Shown here one piece after another: positions 24,098 through 37,089 of a stretch of 64,000 nt of DNA. The stretch's first letter is position 1. Each line of letters starts with the position of its first letter. The notes under the pieces are model-generated. The model saw only the letters and a list, made by a program, of their open reading frames with translations, did not search any database and was not told where the DNA came from. Origin of the DNA: Eretmocerus hayati (lineage: Eukaryota; Arthropoda; Insecta; Hymenoptera; Aphelinidae); NCBI GenBank assembly GCA_029851415.1, contig CM056742.1:97260976-97324975 (forward strand), written 5' to 3'. The position numbers and the translations under genes were made by a program.

Positions 24098-25324
24098 CCT
24101 TCAAGTTGACAAGAAGAACATCAAGGAGGGGATTGCTCGACTGGGAGACATAGGGCGACTCGTTGCTGAATGGGCTAGGAACTCCGACCTGCGCCTCAAC
24201 GCTGGCAAGACCAAGGCAATCTTTTTCAGTTCCGACCGGAACGTTAGAGACTTGCAACGAATGAACTTGCCAGGGGTTGAGATACAGGATGGAGTGTTTG
24301 TCCCATTCAGTGATACTGTCGTGAGTCTTGGTGTTACACTTGACAGCGAACTAACGTGGAAACCGCACATCGATCAAGTTACCAAAAAAGTCAACAGAGC
24401 CCTATATGGTTTGCGGTTTTTTAGGGCGTGTATCACCAGACCTCTCCGAATTCGCCTAGTCGAGTCACTTGTTCAACCGCATTTGGATTACTGTACGGTC
24501 GTGTACCTCGACGCCACGGACGAACAGCGGCAACGGATACAACGACTAAGCAACTCATGTGTGAGATATATTTTTGATCTTAGGAGAGACGAGCATATCA
24601 CCCCGTTTAGGGAGCGTCTGGGCTGGTTACGTACTGATTCGCGGCGAATGTACTTCGCAGCTCTCTTGATGCATAAGATCATGCACTTAGGTGAACCTGG
24701 CTACCTAGCTGCGATGTTTACCAGGTACCAATCTGAACGCCCCGCACGTGGTGATGCAGAAGAGCGGACACTCAAAGTTCCCAATATGAGACTTGAATAT
24801 GGTAGAAGATCTTTCCAGGTTCAATGTGCTCACTTGTGGAACTTTCTCCCTTCGGGCTTTCGGCAAATTCAAAAAATTTCACTTTTTAAAGACGCTCTAA
24901 AAGAATTTTTCTTGTCGCAACCCTCCCGGAGGATTGACGTGGACCAGAAACAGTACTTCAATCTCTGATAGGCTTGGGCTCTTTTCAATTAGTCTTTTTC
25001 TAGTTTTAGTCGAGTTTTACGTGGCTTACCTGTCACATAACTCTTAAATCTGTGATAGTTTCCGGGCCCATGTCTGTCTTTTTATATGTACTGATGTACC
25101 TCGATTAATTAATTACCTAATTTATTTTGACTCGTGCGCATCTCTCGATGCCTTTTCAATGACTAGTCACATTCTGTGATAAATGAAATTTCCTTGACCA
25201 AAATGACAAATTGTATAATATTTATATGTTGATTATGACCGTTATATGTATCTCATTTAATTGTATTTTTACTTTTGCCACCAGGCGAATAAAGGGAATC
25301 AATCAATCAATCAATCAATCAATC
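24098..25324 (+). pseudogene. Truncated non-LTR element: reverse transcriptase C-terminus and tail
   Basis: Coding similarity begins near 24,098 in frame with the 24,252-24,968 frame. It covers the late palm/thumb of a LINE-type reverse transcriptase: the LRLNAGKTKAIFF segment, then LGVTLDSELTWKPHI, LDYCTVVY and the usual C-terminal region. The catalytic YADD and everything upstream are absent, a typical 5' truncation. The stop is at 24,966-24,968. The 3' region ends in AATAAA and seven AATC units (about 25,297-25,324), a microsatellite-type tail known for several LINE clades. It differs clearly in sequence from the reverse transcriptase at 9.8-11.2 kb. Confidence 0.85.
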
Positions 25325-25598
25325 CCTCGCATAAAAAATGGTCTCAGAATTGGATTATAAAATTTTGATAGTGAGTTTCACATTCTGGCTCTTCCATGAG
25401 AATCTCCGTTCACATGTATTGGCATGCCATCCTCACACAGTATACTGTCAACGTATTCTGTATTTGACTCGCCCATTATGAATCTTGATTTTTCCAGTAC
25501 AAAATTTCCATCGACTTTGGTATTCCCAATTCATTCATCATAGGTGGAATTCTCTTTCGTGTGAATATTCGTGTCCTCCTGTTCCAAATATTCATTTA
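25325..25598. other. Internal sequence of the outer element, no gene
   Basis: AT-rich sequence between the LINE tail and the Gypsy element. Nothing recognised. Confidence 0.5.
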
Positions 25599-25602
25599 CA
25601 TG

Positions 25603-25907
25603 TGATGGGAAACTTCTTGAGGGCTCGTTGTCAGGATGTCTAAGTTATTGTGGCACACAAGTTTATGAAGATTAAAAGGTTTATTACTAGTTAAATTAAA
25701 CAATACGATGGTTACAGGCAAAAGTTATAAGTCGCGTAAAAGGGAACGCGGGCAAGCCGCCTCGACGCTCAGCGTCCGACACGTGTGACTCTCGCAGCAC
25801 GTCTGTCTCACTCGCGGAGCTTGACCACGACGGGGCGATCACAACACTTGGCCGGACAGTGACGCCACCATGCGGGCAATGCGGTCAAGTAGTAATAATT
25901 GCTAACA
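25603..25907 (-). repeat. Gypsy 3' LTR
   Basis: 305 bp, TG...CA ends, preceded by CATG. One difference from its partner at 30,909-31,213. Confidence 0.95.
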
Positions 25908-26173
25908 CTCGGCCATTCTACAAATAAGGTCGTCCTCGACCTGAGCATGTGGAATTGTTCAAATACATTCAACTTACATCTGAAGATCCTTAAATCTACT
26001 GGGCAATTGTTTTGCACGTTGGCTTCTCTTATAAACTATCTTTTCATCAGTACAGTCACTTTCATCAGATCTTTCACTATTTACAGGATTTGCGTTTCAT
26101 TCTTCTCATTTTCATTCTCAGACTCAGACTCTTCCACTTCAGATTCATTAGATTTATCACTCTCGTATCCTTT

Positions 26174-29100
26174 TCAAATTTTGATTTGACTCACATGAGC
26201 GGTAGATTCAAACTGTTTTGGATTTTTATCCCTCAATCTCTGAATTCTATAAGTATCACTTGGTAATTTTTCAACTATGACCATTGGACCTTTATACTTA
26301 GATTGTAACTTTGTGGAATCACCTGTAGCAACAGGATTTGTTTTAACAAATACTATATCACCTACACTGTACATGACATTTTTTAAAACGTTTTTTATCA
26401 TATCTATCCTTATGCTCTTTTTGAGCTTCGAAAATGTTTTCTCTGATCTCTTTCTCAATTTCGGTTGGAACTTTGTAGCTTTCATTATCATTGGCAATTT
26501 GTCTGAGCTTAGCGTCTTCAAAACGAGGAACATAGCCATACAAAGCTTTGAAAGGAGATTTTCCGGTGGATTTACTGATAGTAGAGTTGTAATTTCTCTC
26601 TAACTTCTTCAACTCAAGGTCCCAATTATTCTCACCTACATTCACAACATTACATCTCATTGCTGGCAAAATAGTTGCATTTAGTCTTTCTACTAGACCA
26701 TTAGCTTGTGGATGTCTACTTGAAATCAATGTATGCTTTATGCCATATTTCTCACAAAAATCATCAAAAACTTTCGACGTGAAGCAAGCACCTCTATCGC
26801 TAATGATTCGATCAGGAGCTCCAAAATCATCAATAAAATCTTCCAACTTCTTAATATTTGGCTGTGATTTTACACTTTTAACTGCGTGCAATTGTGCAAA
26901 TTTTGTCAAATTATCAATGATTGCAAAAATATGAAGGTTGCCTCCTGGCGTTCTATGAAATGGACCGACATGATCGATATGAATTTTCTCAAAAGGACGT
27001 TTACCTGGCGGAATGGGATAAAGTTCGCTATCTTGTTCACCAGTTTTGTTCTTAGCAAGAATACACTCCATACAGAACTTAATATGACGCTTGACATAAG
27101 CTCTCATATTTGCGAAATAGTAATATTCTTTGATTCTATCCAACGTTTTATCTATTCGAAAATGACTATTCAGATCGTGGTATCTAATTACAATAGCTAT
27201 TCTCATAGCTTTGGGTACAACAAATCGAAGCTGTTCCTTTTTATTCACGATTTCCTTTCTATACAGCAGTCCATCTTTAGAAAAAGCAAAATGCTCAATT
27301 TCAAGTTTTTCAGCTTTGCTTCTATCTACAACTGGTTTAAGAAAAATTTCAACCTTTCTGCGCAAATTGTCATCTGATCTCTGGCACATCAAAATTCCAC
27401 TCTCTCGCGTGGCAAGCAAATTTATTGTAAACACACCATCACGCTCTACTGGAATTGGATTGTACTCATCATCAATAGGAGCACGGGAAAGAGCGTCAAC
27501 ATGTTGCATCTTTTCACCGGCTCTATGCTGAAACTCAGCATCATACTCAGCTATCACACTCAACCATCTAGCAATCTGCGGATTTTTGGTTTTCCAAGCA
27601 TTCATATGAATCAAACATTGACAATCAGTTACTACTGTAAAATGTATACTAATCAAGAGAGAACAGAGTCTCTCTACGGCCCAAGCAATAGCCATCAACT
27701 CAAGTTTACTAGAATGATAAAATGATTCTACTTCACTCGTTTTCCTACTAATCGCATAAACTAATTTCATATTTCCATCTTTGTCAGTTTGAAAAAGCAT
27801 AGCACCTAGGCCTTTGGACGATGCATCTGTATGCAATTCGGTTTTGGCTGCCTTTGGATTGTAAATTTGCAAAACAGGCTTTGAAACTAACTTCTCTTTG
27901 ATTGCAGCGAAAGCATTTCTCTGAAGATCATTCCATTGAAATGGAACGTCTTTCTTTGTCAACTCACTCAAGGGGGAAGCAATCTTGGCAAATTGTGGAA
28001 CGAATCTGCGAAAAAAACTAGCTAAACCAAGAAAACGTCTGATTTCGTGCACATTTTTTGGCTCTGGGAATTTTTCAAGTGCAAGAGTTTTACTATCTCC
28101 GGGCCGAATTTGCCCATGACCAATTATAAAACCAAGGAATTCAATTTCTTCCATTCCAAACCTGCACTTCTTCAACTTCAACTTCAATTTGGCAATTCTC
28201 AACGATTCTAAGACAAATATCAAATTTTTCATCAACTCCGACCACAATTTAGCTAAAATGCATGAATCATCTGAAAATGACACAAGAATTTTCTTTTTGA
28301 TAGCCTCGCGCAAAGCTAACCAAACTAGTTTATTAAAGTAAATTGGAGCATTGGCTAAACCAAACATTGCTCTCGTGAACTCTCCAGTTTGAGTTTCCGT
28401 CATAATCGCAGTTTTCTCACGCGCTGATTCAGTCAACGGCATTTGCAAATAGCCTTGCGCTAAATCCAAGGTTATAAACCACACTCCTTCAGACAACGTT
28501 GCTAAAAATTCATCAAATTGCGGCGTCGGAAAATGAAGTCTTATAGTGTCTGCATTCACTCCACGATAATCAACAACCATACGAGCTGTACCATCTTTCT
28601 TACGTATAATAAAAGCAGGACTAGCATACGGTGATTTTGTTTCGTTAATATAGCCATATCTCTTACCTTGTGTAACAATCGCATCTAATTCTGCACGATC
28701 AGCAGCATTTAATTTGTAAGGTCTAGCCGCAAACGGCTTGGTACCTTCCTTCATTTCGATATCCATTGCCATCAAATCAGTACAACCAAGATCCCATTCG
28801 TCTTCAGCTATACAATCAAGGAAAGAATTCAAAATATCAACAACTTCTTGTTTCTGCTCTTGTGAGACAGAGCTACCAAAATTTACCTCATCCATACTAA
28901 TTTCCTTACGCCGTGCTTTACACTCTTTCAGTTTCTCAATCGACATGATTGAACCGTCTATGAACTCTCCTTTATTAATACTTTCAAATTTTTCACTCGG
29001 ATTCATAATAGGAAAAACACATTCATCACCTGACGCGTAAACCTTGATAAAATTCACTCGACCTGGAGCTAAAACCTGATTTTCAGCCGCTACAATATTT

Positions 29101-30692
29101 GGACTTTCAATTTCAGGACTTATTCCAATCATTGTGTCAACTTGAGAAAATATCAGATCATTTCCAATTCGCGTATAACTAATATCTGGGGCTTCAGTGA
29201 AGGGTCGACCTAACAAAATATAATACTCTTGCGCGTCATCGGGGACAACTCTAAATTGCATTGGCTTAGGCCTCAAATTTTCAAATAAAATTTCTTCTAC
29301 TACGATGCCTGGAGACATCGTTCGTCCTTTTCCAAAACCTTCAAGGTCATTCGAAACTCTAGTCATCTTAAAACCATTAGTCAAAACTACAGAAGCTTTC
29401 ATAGTACACACCGATGCACCCATATCGATTTGAGCTAAAAATTCTTTGTCACTAATTTTCAACTTGCGTAAAAATTTTTCAAGAGAAGTACTAGAATGAG
29501 CATTACTGATAACATAAGCTTTGTCTTTACTGTCACTACTTTTCTTATCAGAGTTCTTATCACAACGCTTCGCAATGTGACCCGCACCACCACATTCATA
29601 ACATGTTACTTCTTTCCGAGGCGCAGGACAATTTTTGATTTGATGTTCTGTAGACTTACAGTTAAAACAACTATTATCTTTTCGATCACTCGGTTTTGCA
29701 CTACCACTCACTGTTGTTGATTTCGCAGAATCTGTCGATGAATTCTCGTTTCGATGTGAAGAGCTGCGCTGCGCATCGTTCTGCTTAGCGGCCGTCGAAT
29801 CAGCTCCCGGCTTTTTCGAAGAAATCCGCTCACGTCGTGTTGCATCAATCTTCTCATACTTCAAGATGTCTTGGTAAAGCGTGTCAAGATCGTTATAGTC
29901 ACGCGCCATCACAAAATCGGCCAAATTTTTCGACCACTGTCCAGCGACAATTTCAAGTTTGATATCTTCAACCGTCAAATCAAGATCACGACACAACCAA
30001 ACTTTATCGTGGAAATATTCTTGCGTTTTCTCACGAGCCTCTTGAACTCGCTGAGACATTACTCTTAATTTTTCCGTTTTACTACGTTTAAACGTGAATG
30101 TACTTTCGGACGAGTCTTTAAACGTTTCAAAATCAACGACCGTTTCCACTCGCGCCAAAAACCTTTTGTGGGCTGCACCTTTCAAATGAGAACGCGCGAT
30201 GCTAAAAGCCATTGCATCTGTCCACACATGCACATTTTTCGCGGTAACTAGTTCTCTGATCCAAGCACCAGCTTGCTCTGGGCTTTCAACGCCCTTGAAA
30301 TCACGAATTGCACTCTGAGCGTCAGGCACAACACTGTAACTCACACTCGTGTTATTGTCTTTTTGCTTTTCAAGCAATACAGCCATCTTGACGAGAACTT
30401 GCTTCATTTCACTCATTTCTTCATCACCACTGTGGCACGAAGATCTCGATGAATTCGATACTTGATCGTCATCCTTCTGATCACTTTGATTCGATTTCGC
30501 CGAAGTTGCTCCCGCTAACTCGGCTGCTCGCTGCTGCTTCAAGGTTTCCATCTCAGCAAGCGCATTCTCCCGCTTGCTCCGTTGTTTTTCAATCTCGTCG
30601 CACGCCGAGTTATATTTTTCGACGAGCTCCTTATTTCTCTTCACCATGATATCAAGCTCAGCACGAGTTTTCTTGAGCTCTTCATCAGCCAT
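26174..30692 (-). CDS. Gypsy Gag-Pol polyprotein, one frameshift near the 3' end
   Basis: The frame is open from 30,764 to 26,358 (1,468 codons); the likelier start is the Met at 30,692, followed by an acidic coiled-coil-like stretch. Residues below count from 30,764. Gag zinc knuckles CFNC...C and CYECGGAGHIAKRC near 365-400; aspartic protease IDMGAS near 446; reverse transcriptase with FSDD in place of the usual YxDD near 831; RNase H TDASSKG near 981; integrase HHCC finger near 1195-1225; catalytic integrase DHVGP, SDRGACF and VERLNA at about 1266, 1323 and 1360. At about 26,380 a run of six A shifts the frame. The integrase C-terminus (GDIVFVK...YKGPMVIVEKL) continues to 26,174 in another frame. 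This may be a real one-base change or an assembly error in the homopolymer. Confidence 0.95.
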
Positions 30693-30908
30693 TTCGACTC
30701 TTGCGCTTGTTAAATACTCCAACAAGAAAAATAACTTTTTTTTTCTCCAACGCTCAGCGTTCACAAATGTCGGGCCAACCGACTCACCGGCCGCCTCTCA
30801 TAGTTCAACACACGTGCTTACTCACTGTCCGGAGCACACTTTTTTGTTTAAAAACGGTCGATTCACATTCTATCGCGACTCACTTTTCCGTTCATCCCAC
30901 TCCTAAAT

Positions 30909-31213
30909 TGATGGGAAACTTCTTGAGGGCTCGTTGTCAGGATGTCTAAGTTATTGTGGCACACAAGTTTATGAAGATTAAAAGGTTTATTACTAGTTAA
31001 ATTAAACAATACAATGGTTACAGGCAAAAGTTATAAGTCGCGTAAAAGGGAACGCGGGCAAGCCGCCTCGACGCTCAGCGTCCGACACGTGTGACTCTCG
31101 CAGCACGTCTGTCTCACTCGCGGAGCTTGACCACGACGGGGCGATCACAACACTTGGCCGGACAGTGACGCCACCATGCGGGCAATGCGGTCAAGTAGTA
31201 ATAATTGCTAACA
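30909..31213 (-). repeat. Gypsy 5' LTR
   Basis: 305 bp, TG...CA ends, followed by the CATG duplication. It carries the promoter for the minus-strand transcript by position; no TATA box was assigned. Confidence 0.95.
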
Positions 31214-31609
31214 CATGTGACACATTTGCTTATAATGCTCCTGGTTGCATTTCTTGTCTCATACTTGATATGATTTCTTATGTACAATTCATCTCTGGAT
31301 AGACATGCCATATCCTGAAACAAGTCTTCTCATGATTAGACAAGGGAACCCCCCCCCTCCCCAGGCAAAAGACTCTTGCGATGCATAGAACAGTGATGCA
31401 AATCAACAAATAAAAAAGTCCCGAATAAATGAGGTGGGAAAATAAGTTGTCCTATTTGTATTCATTCTTTTGACTGATCTGCATGGCAACCTGATTTCTT
31501 TCGTTACGTCCGGTTCTTATTGCATTCCATGCTTGATTTAGTTATATTTCTCGGTGAAAATACCGTCCCAAATTTATGCTGTGAGCTATAAATTTTTGAG
31601 CATACTTGG

Positions 31610-32460
31610 ACCACGCGTATAGTCCTTCTTGGATTTCGTTTTGTCAGGGTCAAGTGAACTTCAGAGGAGGTGCCGGGTTTATTAGACGATTATTTCGAGC
31701 CACCACAAGAGATGAATATAATTTTACCGTCTGATTTCCGTGCCACTCGAGTATTTTCAAAGTGCTCCAAAGCCTATGCACACTCTGCTCCCATTAACTA
31801 AACTGAAGATCATACCTATATCGTCTCTTTGTTTCAAGTCTTAGCTTCAAAATAAGCTACTGTGAGCTTCAATTGGACCTTCAGGATTTGAGTAATCGCC
31901 ATTCGCGCACCCTCTGATTTCTCGTGCAAGTAACTGCAGTTTTCCACCATTAAACACCCATCATTGTTCCATTTTCCTTTTTCCGACTCGTGGAAGTGTT
32001 CGAAAAGTTAGATACATGGGTCATCTACTCTTTGAATAATTCACAAGGCCATTTCTTGTAATATTCAATTTGACAGGATAAAATTATCCATTTTTCACTA
32101 GTCGGCTCGACTTACAAAAATCTCAACTTTGCTCTTTTGGACCTCGCTTCATTGTGAATGACCTCATTCTAAACGGGTATTGCGAACTTCTTGCAGTATT
32201 AGAAGGGTGTAAGTAGGTGATTCATTGGGAAAAAACCCCTAGGGAGTCATTGAAACATGTTTAGACGCGTCCGATACCTATTTTTGCTCGTGATTCTATT
32301 GTATCGGAGACGGTCCAGAATTTTTCCGCCATTCGATGCTCATTCGTAAAATCGTCTCCCACAAATGTTCATCATTGAGTTTGGTTCCTTAGATATGATT
32401 CAAGCTCAATTGAAGTCAATTCAACCCAGTAGTTCCCGAGTTACGCGTACTTTTGCTTAC
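31610..32460 (+). repeat. Dispersed non-coding repeat, copy 1
   Basis: Matches 33,985-34,815 in the same orientation and same order of blocks, e.g. CGCGCACCxTCTGATTT, GATAAAATxATCCATTTTTC and a block ending near the phrase TAGTT after CAATTGAAGTCAATTC. Roughly 65-75% identity by eye, with indels. No coding frame is shared. Family unknown. Confidence 0.75.
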
Positions 32461-33984
32461 CGCAAAAATTATCATTCGGATACTCAAATTTCATCGAATT
32501 ACCTGTGATTAATGTACCTAAGCCATGTCTATAACATATAAGCTTGATTGTCCGAGTATCATAGGACTCAAAGCGCCAAACCGGATCTTAAGGGTTGTTT
32601 CCTGAAAAACGAGGAGCGAGTACCGAGCTCACAATCCCTTGAAATGTGGTAGATCCAATCACGAGTCAGCTTCTCTGCACAGTGCATATACTCATGTGTA
32701 TGATACATATATTCATACATTGATCTGGCCTGCAGTTGCTTATTGCTATAGCGTCCAGCCACCTGATTCAATCGGTCAGTCCCACTGTTTCTCCTCCGTT
32801 CCTGCATATACAATGGGTATAGTCTACATAGCCATATATAGACATAGTCATGCAGTTTGGAGAGAGAAAAATTTTTATCGCCTGCACCTGTGGATCATTT
32901 TTCATCAGTCACAACAAATACTTTTTCTCTCTCGAGTTGACTATAGTTCTCAATTGTAATTCATTTACATTATTTTGGATCAAATGCTATGTGGGATTCT
33001 GATAAGGAAAGCATGAAAAAGGGTTCTCCCGATTAGTAAAATTGTGAACTTTCAACTCTAAAATCTTCCAAAACTTCCATTTTCTGAAGCTTTTCCTATG
33101 AAATAATTGTATACTTCTCAAAAAACCCTTCAATTTGAGCCCTTACACGTACAAATCGGATGAAAATTGACCGAGTTATGGTACTTTCTTGTGTACCTTT
33201 ATTTACGTACGAGAAACTGTGATTTATATGGATTTTCACCTTACTGTGGCCATTTAAAAATGTTTGGGTAGTCGATCGGTTTCAATTCAAATAGTATGCA
33301 TGTAAAGAAATGTCCATACCAATTTTCAATGTAATATCACCAAAATTGTTCGATTTATAGTCGGATACGCGCTTGTTTTTAGTTTTGATGGTGACTTTTT
33401 GGGTGAAATTTGGACCACCTAATATTTCGGTCTCAGACTTTTTTTTTATTCAGTTTTTGGCTTTGATTGTCAATTTGTCTCCATGATATCATGATACTCG
33501 ACTTACTTCTTACGATTACATCGGCAAATTTGGAAAATGAGATGAGAAATCTGAGATCACGCGTATGGCTATTTTACATATCGGAAACCTATATTTTTCT
33601 CTTTCTGAAGCTTACATAATGTTTCTGGTGTTCCTGATGATGTTTGTAGTTGTTTAGATATTCAACAAAATAGATTTGCAATAACAATGAATGTGTTTAA
33701 AGGTCATTTGACTGATATCAGTGGTGCTCTGGTCATTTGATGGGTCGAAATACGCGTTTTTTTATGTAATTTGAAGAAAATTTTTCAACATCTCAAACTG
33801 AGATTCACACTTCTCTGAAATTCTTCCATAAATCAACTTGAGAGAAACAGGTACTCCCTAGTGTTATGTGAGATATCTTATAGCTAAAAAGAGATCGAGG
33901 AAAAAATATGATTTTTTTTGTTGCGTTTTTTCAATCTTATTCCATAAAATTCTGGAGTTGATTTTTTTTGCATGATTCAACTAG
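32461..33984. other. No gene recognised
   Basis: Sequence between the two copies of the dispersed repeat. AT-rich, no recognisable frame or RNA gene. Confidence 0.5.
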
Positions 33985-34815
33985 AATTTTGGTCGTTTTC
34001 TCGACTTTGAACTAGATATGGAGTCAATGAAGTTCAAGGAACGTGCCGGATTAAATAATGATTTTAAGTCATTATAATTTTACCGTTCGATTTTCGCGTC
34101 GGTTGAGGACTTTCGGAGTCCTCCGAAATTTATTTGCTACCGCCCTCATTAGCTGAATTGAAGATCCTACCTGTACCGTCTTGTTGCTTAGTGTCCCAGC
34201 TTCAATATAAGCTATTGCGAGCTTCCATCCGACCTTTAGATTTTGAGTAATCGACGTTCGCGCACCTTCTGATTTTTCGTGCGAGTAACTGCAATTTTTG
34301 GATATTAACCACCCGTAATCACTTTATATTTCAGTTTTCGATTGATGGAAGTGTTTGAAAGGTTAGATACGTAGATCGTCTACCTTTTTAGTTATTCACA
34401 ATGTAAGTTCCCATAGTATTCAATCTGGTAGGATAAAATCATCCATTTTTCGCTAACCGACCCGAACGACGGAAAATGCATTTTTCTCTCTTCGATCCGA
34501 CTTTATTGCAAGGTAAACTCATCCAGGAGGCTATTAAGATTTTTCCAGAGTAGTTCAGAGGTACCAGTAGGTAAATAACAAGATTTGAACTCATCCCAAG
34601 TGCTTCCAATGAAGATATTCAACCGCGATACCGATTTTTGCCCATGCCACTACCGTATCGGACGCAACTCAGGTTTTGTCAACAACTCAACCATTATCGT
34701 AAAACTCACTATGCACAGTTATTTGTCGCGTAGGTTACTCCTTTTCGTACATTTGAAGCTAAATTGAAGTCGATTCCACCCAATAGTTGTTTAGTTGTGA
34801 TCATTTTTGCTCGAG
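33985..34815 (+). repeat. Dispersed non-coding repeat, copy 2
   Basis: Partner of 31,610-32,460, separated by about 2.4 kb start to start. The order of conserved blocks is kept, which points to duplication of one ancestral segment rather than chance composition. Confidence 0.75.
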
Positions 34816-34987
34816 GCGAAAAACCAAAAATCAGCCATCTCATAGGCACATCTTACTGACTTCGTATTGATCGACGTTTGCCAAAAAATTTCTATGCATT
34901 ACTCGAACAATTCATAGAATAACAGTGATTTTAATGTCAGTTCTATTATCTCTTTATATACGTATATAAATTGTACGCGCTCTGGGT

Positions 34988-35535
34988 GGAGATCGATTTG
35001 CAGTCTCACGGACAGTACAACAGTGTGAGTGTCAAACTGCATTGATTTCCAATGGAGATTCTGATGCGTGGTGAGTACGAACGCGTGCTGTATGCATGGC
35101 GAGTGGAGATCGATTCGCAGTCTCACCGACAGGTTGTTAGTAGGCGTGCGGATTTGCATTGAGAGATCATGCTCGTTGAACGCAGCTGCGCTGTGGCTGG
35201 AGATCGATTCGCAGCCTCACGGATAGTTTAGTAGTGTGTATGCTTTATAGTATGACAAGCTCCATTGTCTCGAGACGGGATGCATTGCACGCACTATGAT
35301 CTGGAGATCGATTTGCAGGCTTACCGATAGGCTGGTAGTATGTGTGTTCGATCGCATTGTATGGTCTGCAGAGCGAACGCACTGTATGTGCCGTGACTGG
35401 AGATCGATTTGCAGGCTCACCAATAGGTTGATAGTATGTGTGTTCGATCGCATTGTATGATCTGCAGAACAAACGCACTATATGTGCTGTGACTGGAGAT
35501 CGATTTGCAGGCTCACCGATAGGTTAGTAGTGTGC
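34988..35535 (+). repeat. Tandem repeat, ~97-116 bp unit, six copies
   Basis: The core GGAGATCGATTTGCAGGCT, followed by CACCGATAGGTT, recurs near 34,988, 35,104, 35,200, 35,301, 35,398 and 35,494. The last three units are most alike and share TGTGTGTTCGATCGCATTG. The overlapping minus-strand frames are repeat by-products. Confidence 0.88.
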
Positions 35536-37089
35536 GTGCGGAACTACAAGCTTGCATCTTGATTCACTCGTCTCCTTTGTCTCAGTGATGGAGAATTCGG
35601 ATTTTGGGTGGAGTTGATTTGGACGTCTTGGGGGTGGGAGTTTTTGGATTTTCGTGAGATACTTGTTATTTTCGGTCTATATGGCGCATACGGTATTACT
35701 TTTGGGTCATTATGGAACATTTTGGGGCACTTTTTTCGTGAACCACTACTCATCGGATTTAGACGCCGGATAATCCGAGGGTGAGTTTTACATTAATTGG
35801 GGCTGGTTTGGGTGTTTCAAAGTGGTGGGGTGGGGGTAGTTTCTTGAGAAAAAAATTTTCCAACAGCGGAAACTTCACTGTGGGGATACTACTTTCACGG
35901 TATGATTCAATTTTCTAAACTTTTGAAATTTTTGAATTGAGAGGGTGGTGGTTGAGAAGGGGTTGAAATCTCCAAATCAGTCTGAATGACTCAAATTCCG
36001 TTTGGCATCGGTAAATCAGGTTCAATTATCAAGGAAATCAATATTTTCTATCGTGTTTTTTCAGATGGGGTAAAATGGAATGGGATGGGGTAGAATGGAA
36101 CTCCCTCTGAAATCGATGAATTAATATCACGAACTTGATATCTACTAGTTTTCGATCTGTATTTCTCAATTTTCCATACAAATTCCTCAGCTATCGACTG
36201 TTTCTCTCCGATTTTTCTTTCAATTCTGCTTCTGTAACTGAAATGTTTCATAGTTTACATTTGATAAAAACTTTCGACGGATTTCTTCTGTTCAGCTCGT
36301 ATGCGAGTAACTTAGTTCTCATCTCCACCTCCATTTACTATGGTCATCATGTATTCTTACCCCTTTTATCTCCAATTGTATTGCTTTGGAAGCTTATTTT
36401 TATGTTTACATCACAACAGTGCCAATGGAGGATAGAAATTGGGAGAAAATCCATGCGCTGCGTTCATTGGCAACGCTAAACATATTTGAGTATCTAGACG
36501 TGGAGAAAATTTAATCACTCTGAGAATTTACTGAGCTCACGAAATAGATCACGCATAACTTGAAGTCTGGATAAGTACTCGCATTCATTCGCTCTTCGTC
36601 ATTGTGACCGAAATTTGTGAAAGAATCCGCGCCACGAAATATGAAAAGTCTCCGGAGGAATATTTCAAGAACACACGTCGTCGCGGAGTAGTCCTGAAAA
36701 GAAATTGTTCCAGGCGAACGCATGCAGAACGGTCCACCGCATCATTCTTTCGTGGTTCAATACGTATTCAAAATTATCTCAAAAGTAAACCGTGGATCAA
36801 GTGAAGGTTAAGCAGAGTACTACTTCTCACATTTCATGATCGAGAGAAAAACAAATACGAGGTCCGTGAGGCAAACGCAACCGGTACAGACAGATGAGCA
36901 TGGATGATTCGCTTCTCCGAGTCAACTCACGCTGCTCTTTGGAGCAACCACATCAATGCGTATGCTCGTCATTCTTTTCCGAGTCAAAGTATGTATATTC
37001 CTACGCCCCATTATTTCATTTCTGACCTATAATTTCTCAAGCCCAAAAATTTCAAACGATCGGTTCTGTTTGTGGATAGGATATGGATA
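35536..37089. other. No gene recognised
   Basis: AT-rich stretch between the tandem array and the large palindrome. Frames of 60-114 codons show no recognisable motifs. A short GGGATGGGGTAGAATGGAA-type repeat lies near 36,065-36,100. Confidence 0.5.

Larger units (their letters stand above)
25603..31213 (-). mobile_element. Young Ty3/Gypsy retrotransposon, 5.6 kb, target duplication CATG
   Basis: Two 305-bp LTRs (25,603-25,907 and 30,909-31,213) begin TGATGGGAAAC and end GCTAACA on the plus strand and differ at one position that I can find (CGATGG versus CAATGG). CATG precedes the left LTR (25,599-25,602) and follows the right one (31,214-31,217). The interior holds one long minus-strand gag-pol frame, consistent with a recent insertion into the older outer element. 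The bases next to the 5' LTR (ATTTAGGAGTGGG in the minus sense) do not start with TGG, so the usual tRNA primer site is not visible. Confidence 0.95.

Noticed and set aside
26277..27531. Plus-strand frames within the Gypsy region (e.g. 26,886-27,377)
   Set aside because: They are antisense shadows of the gag-pol frame.
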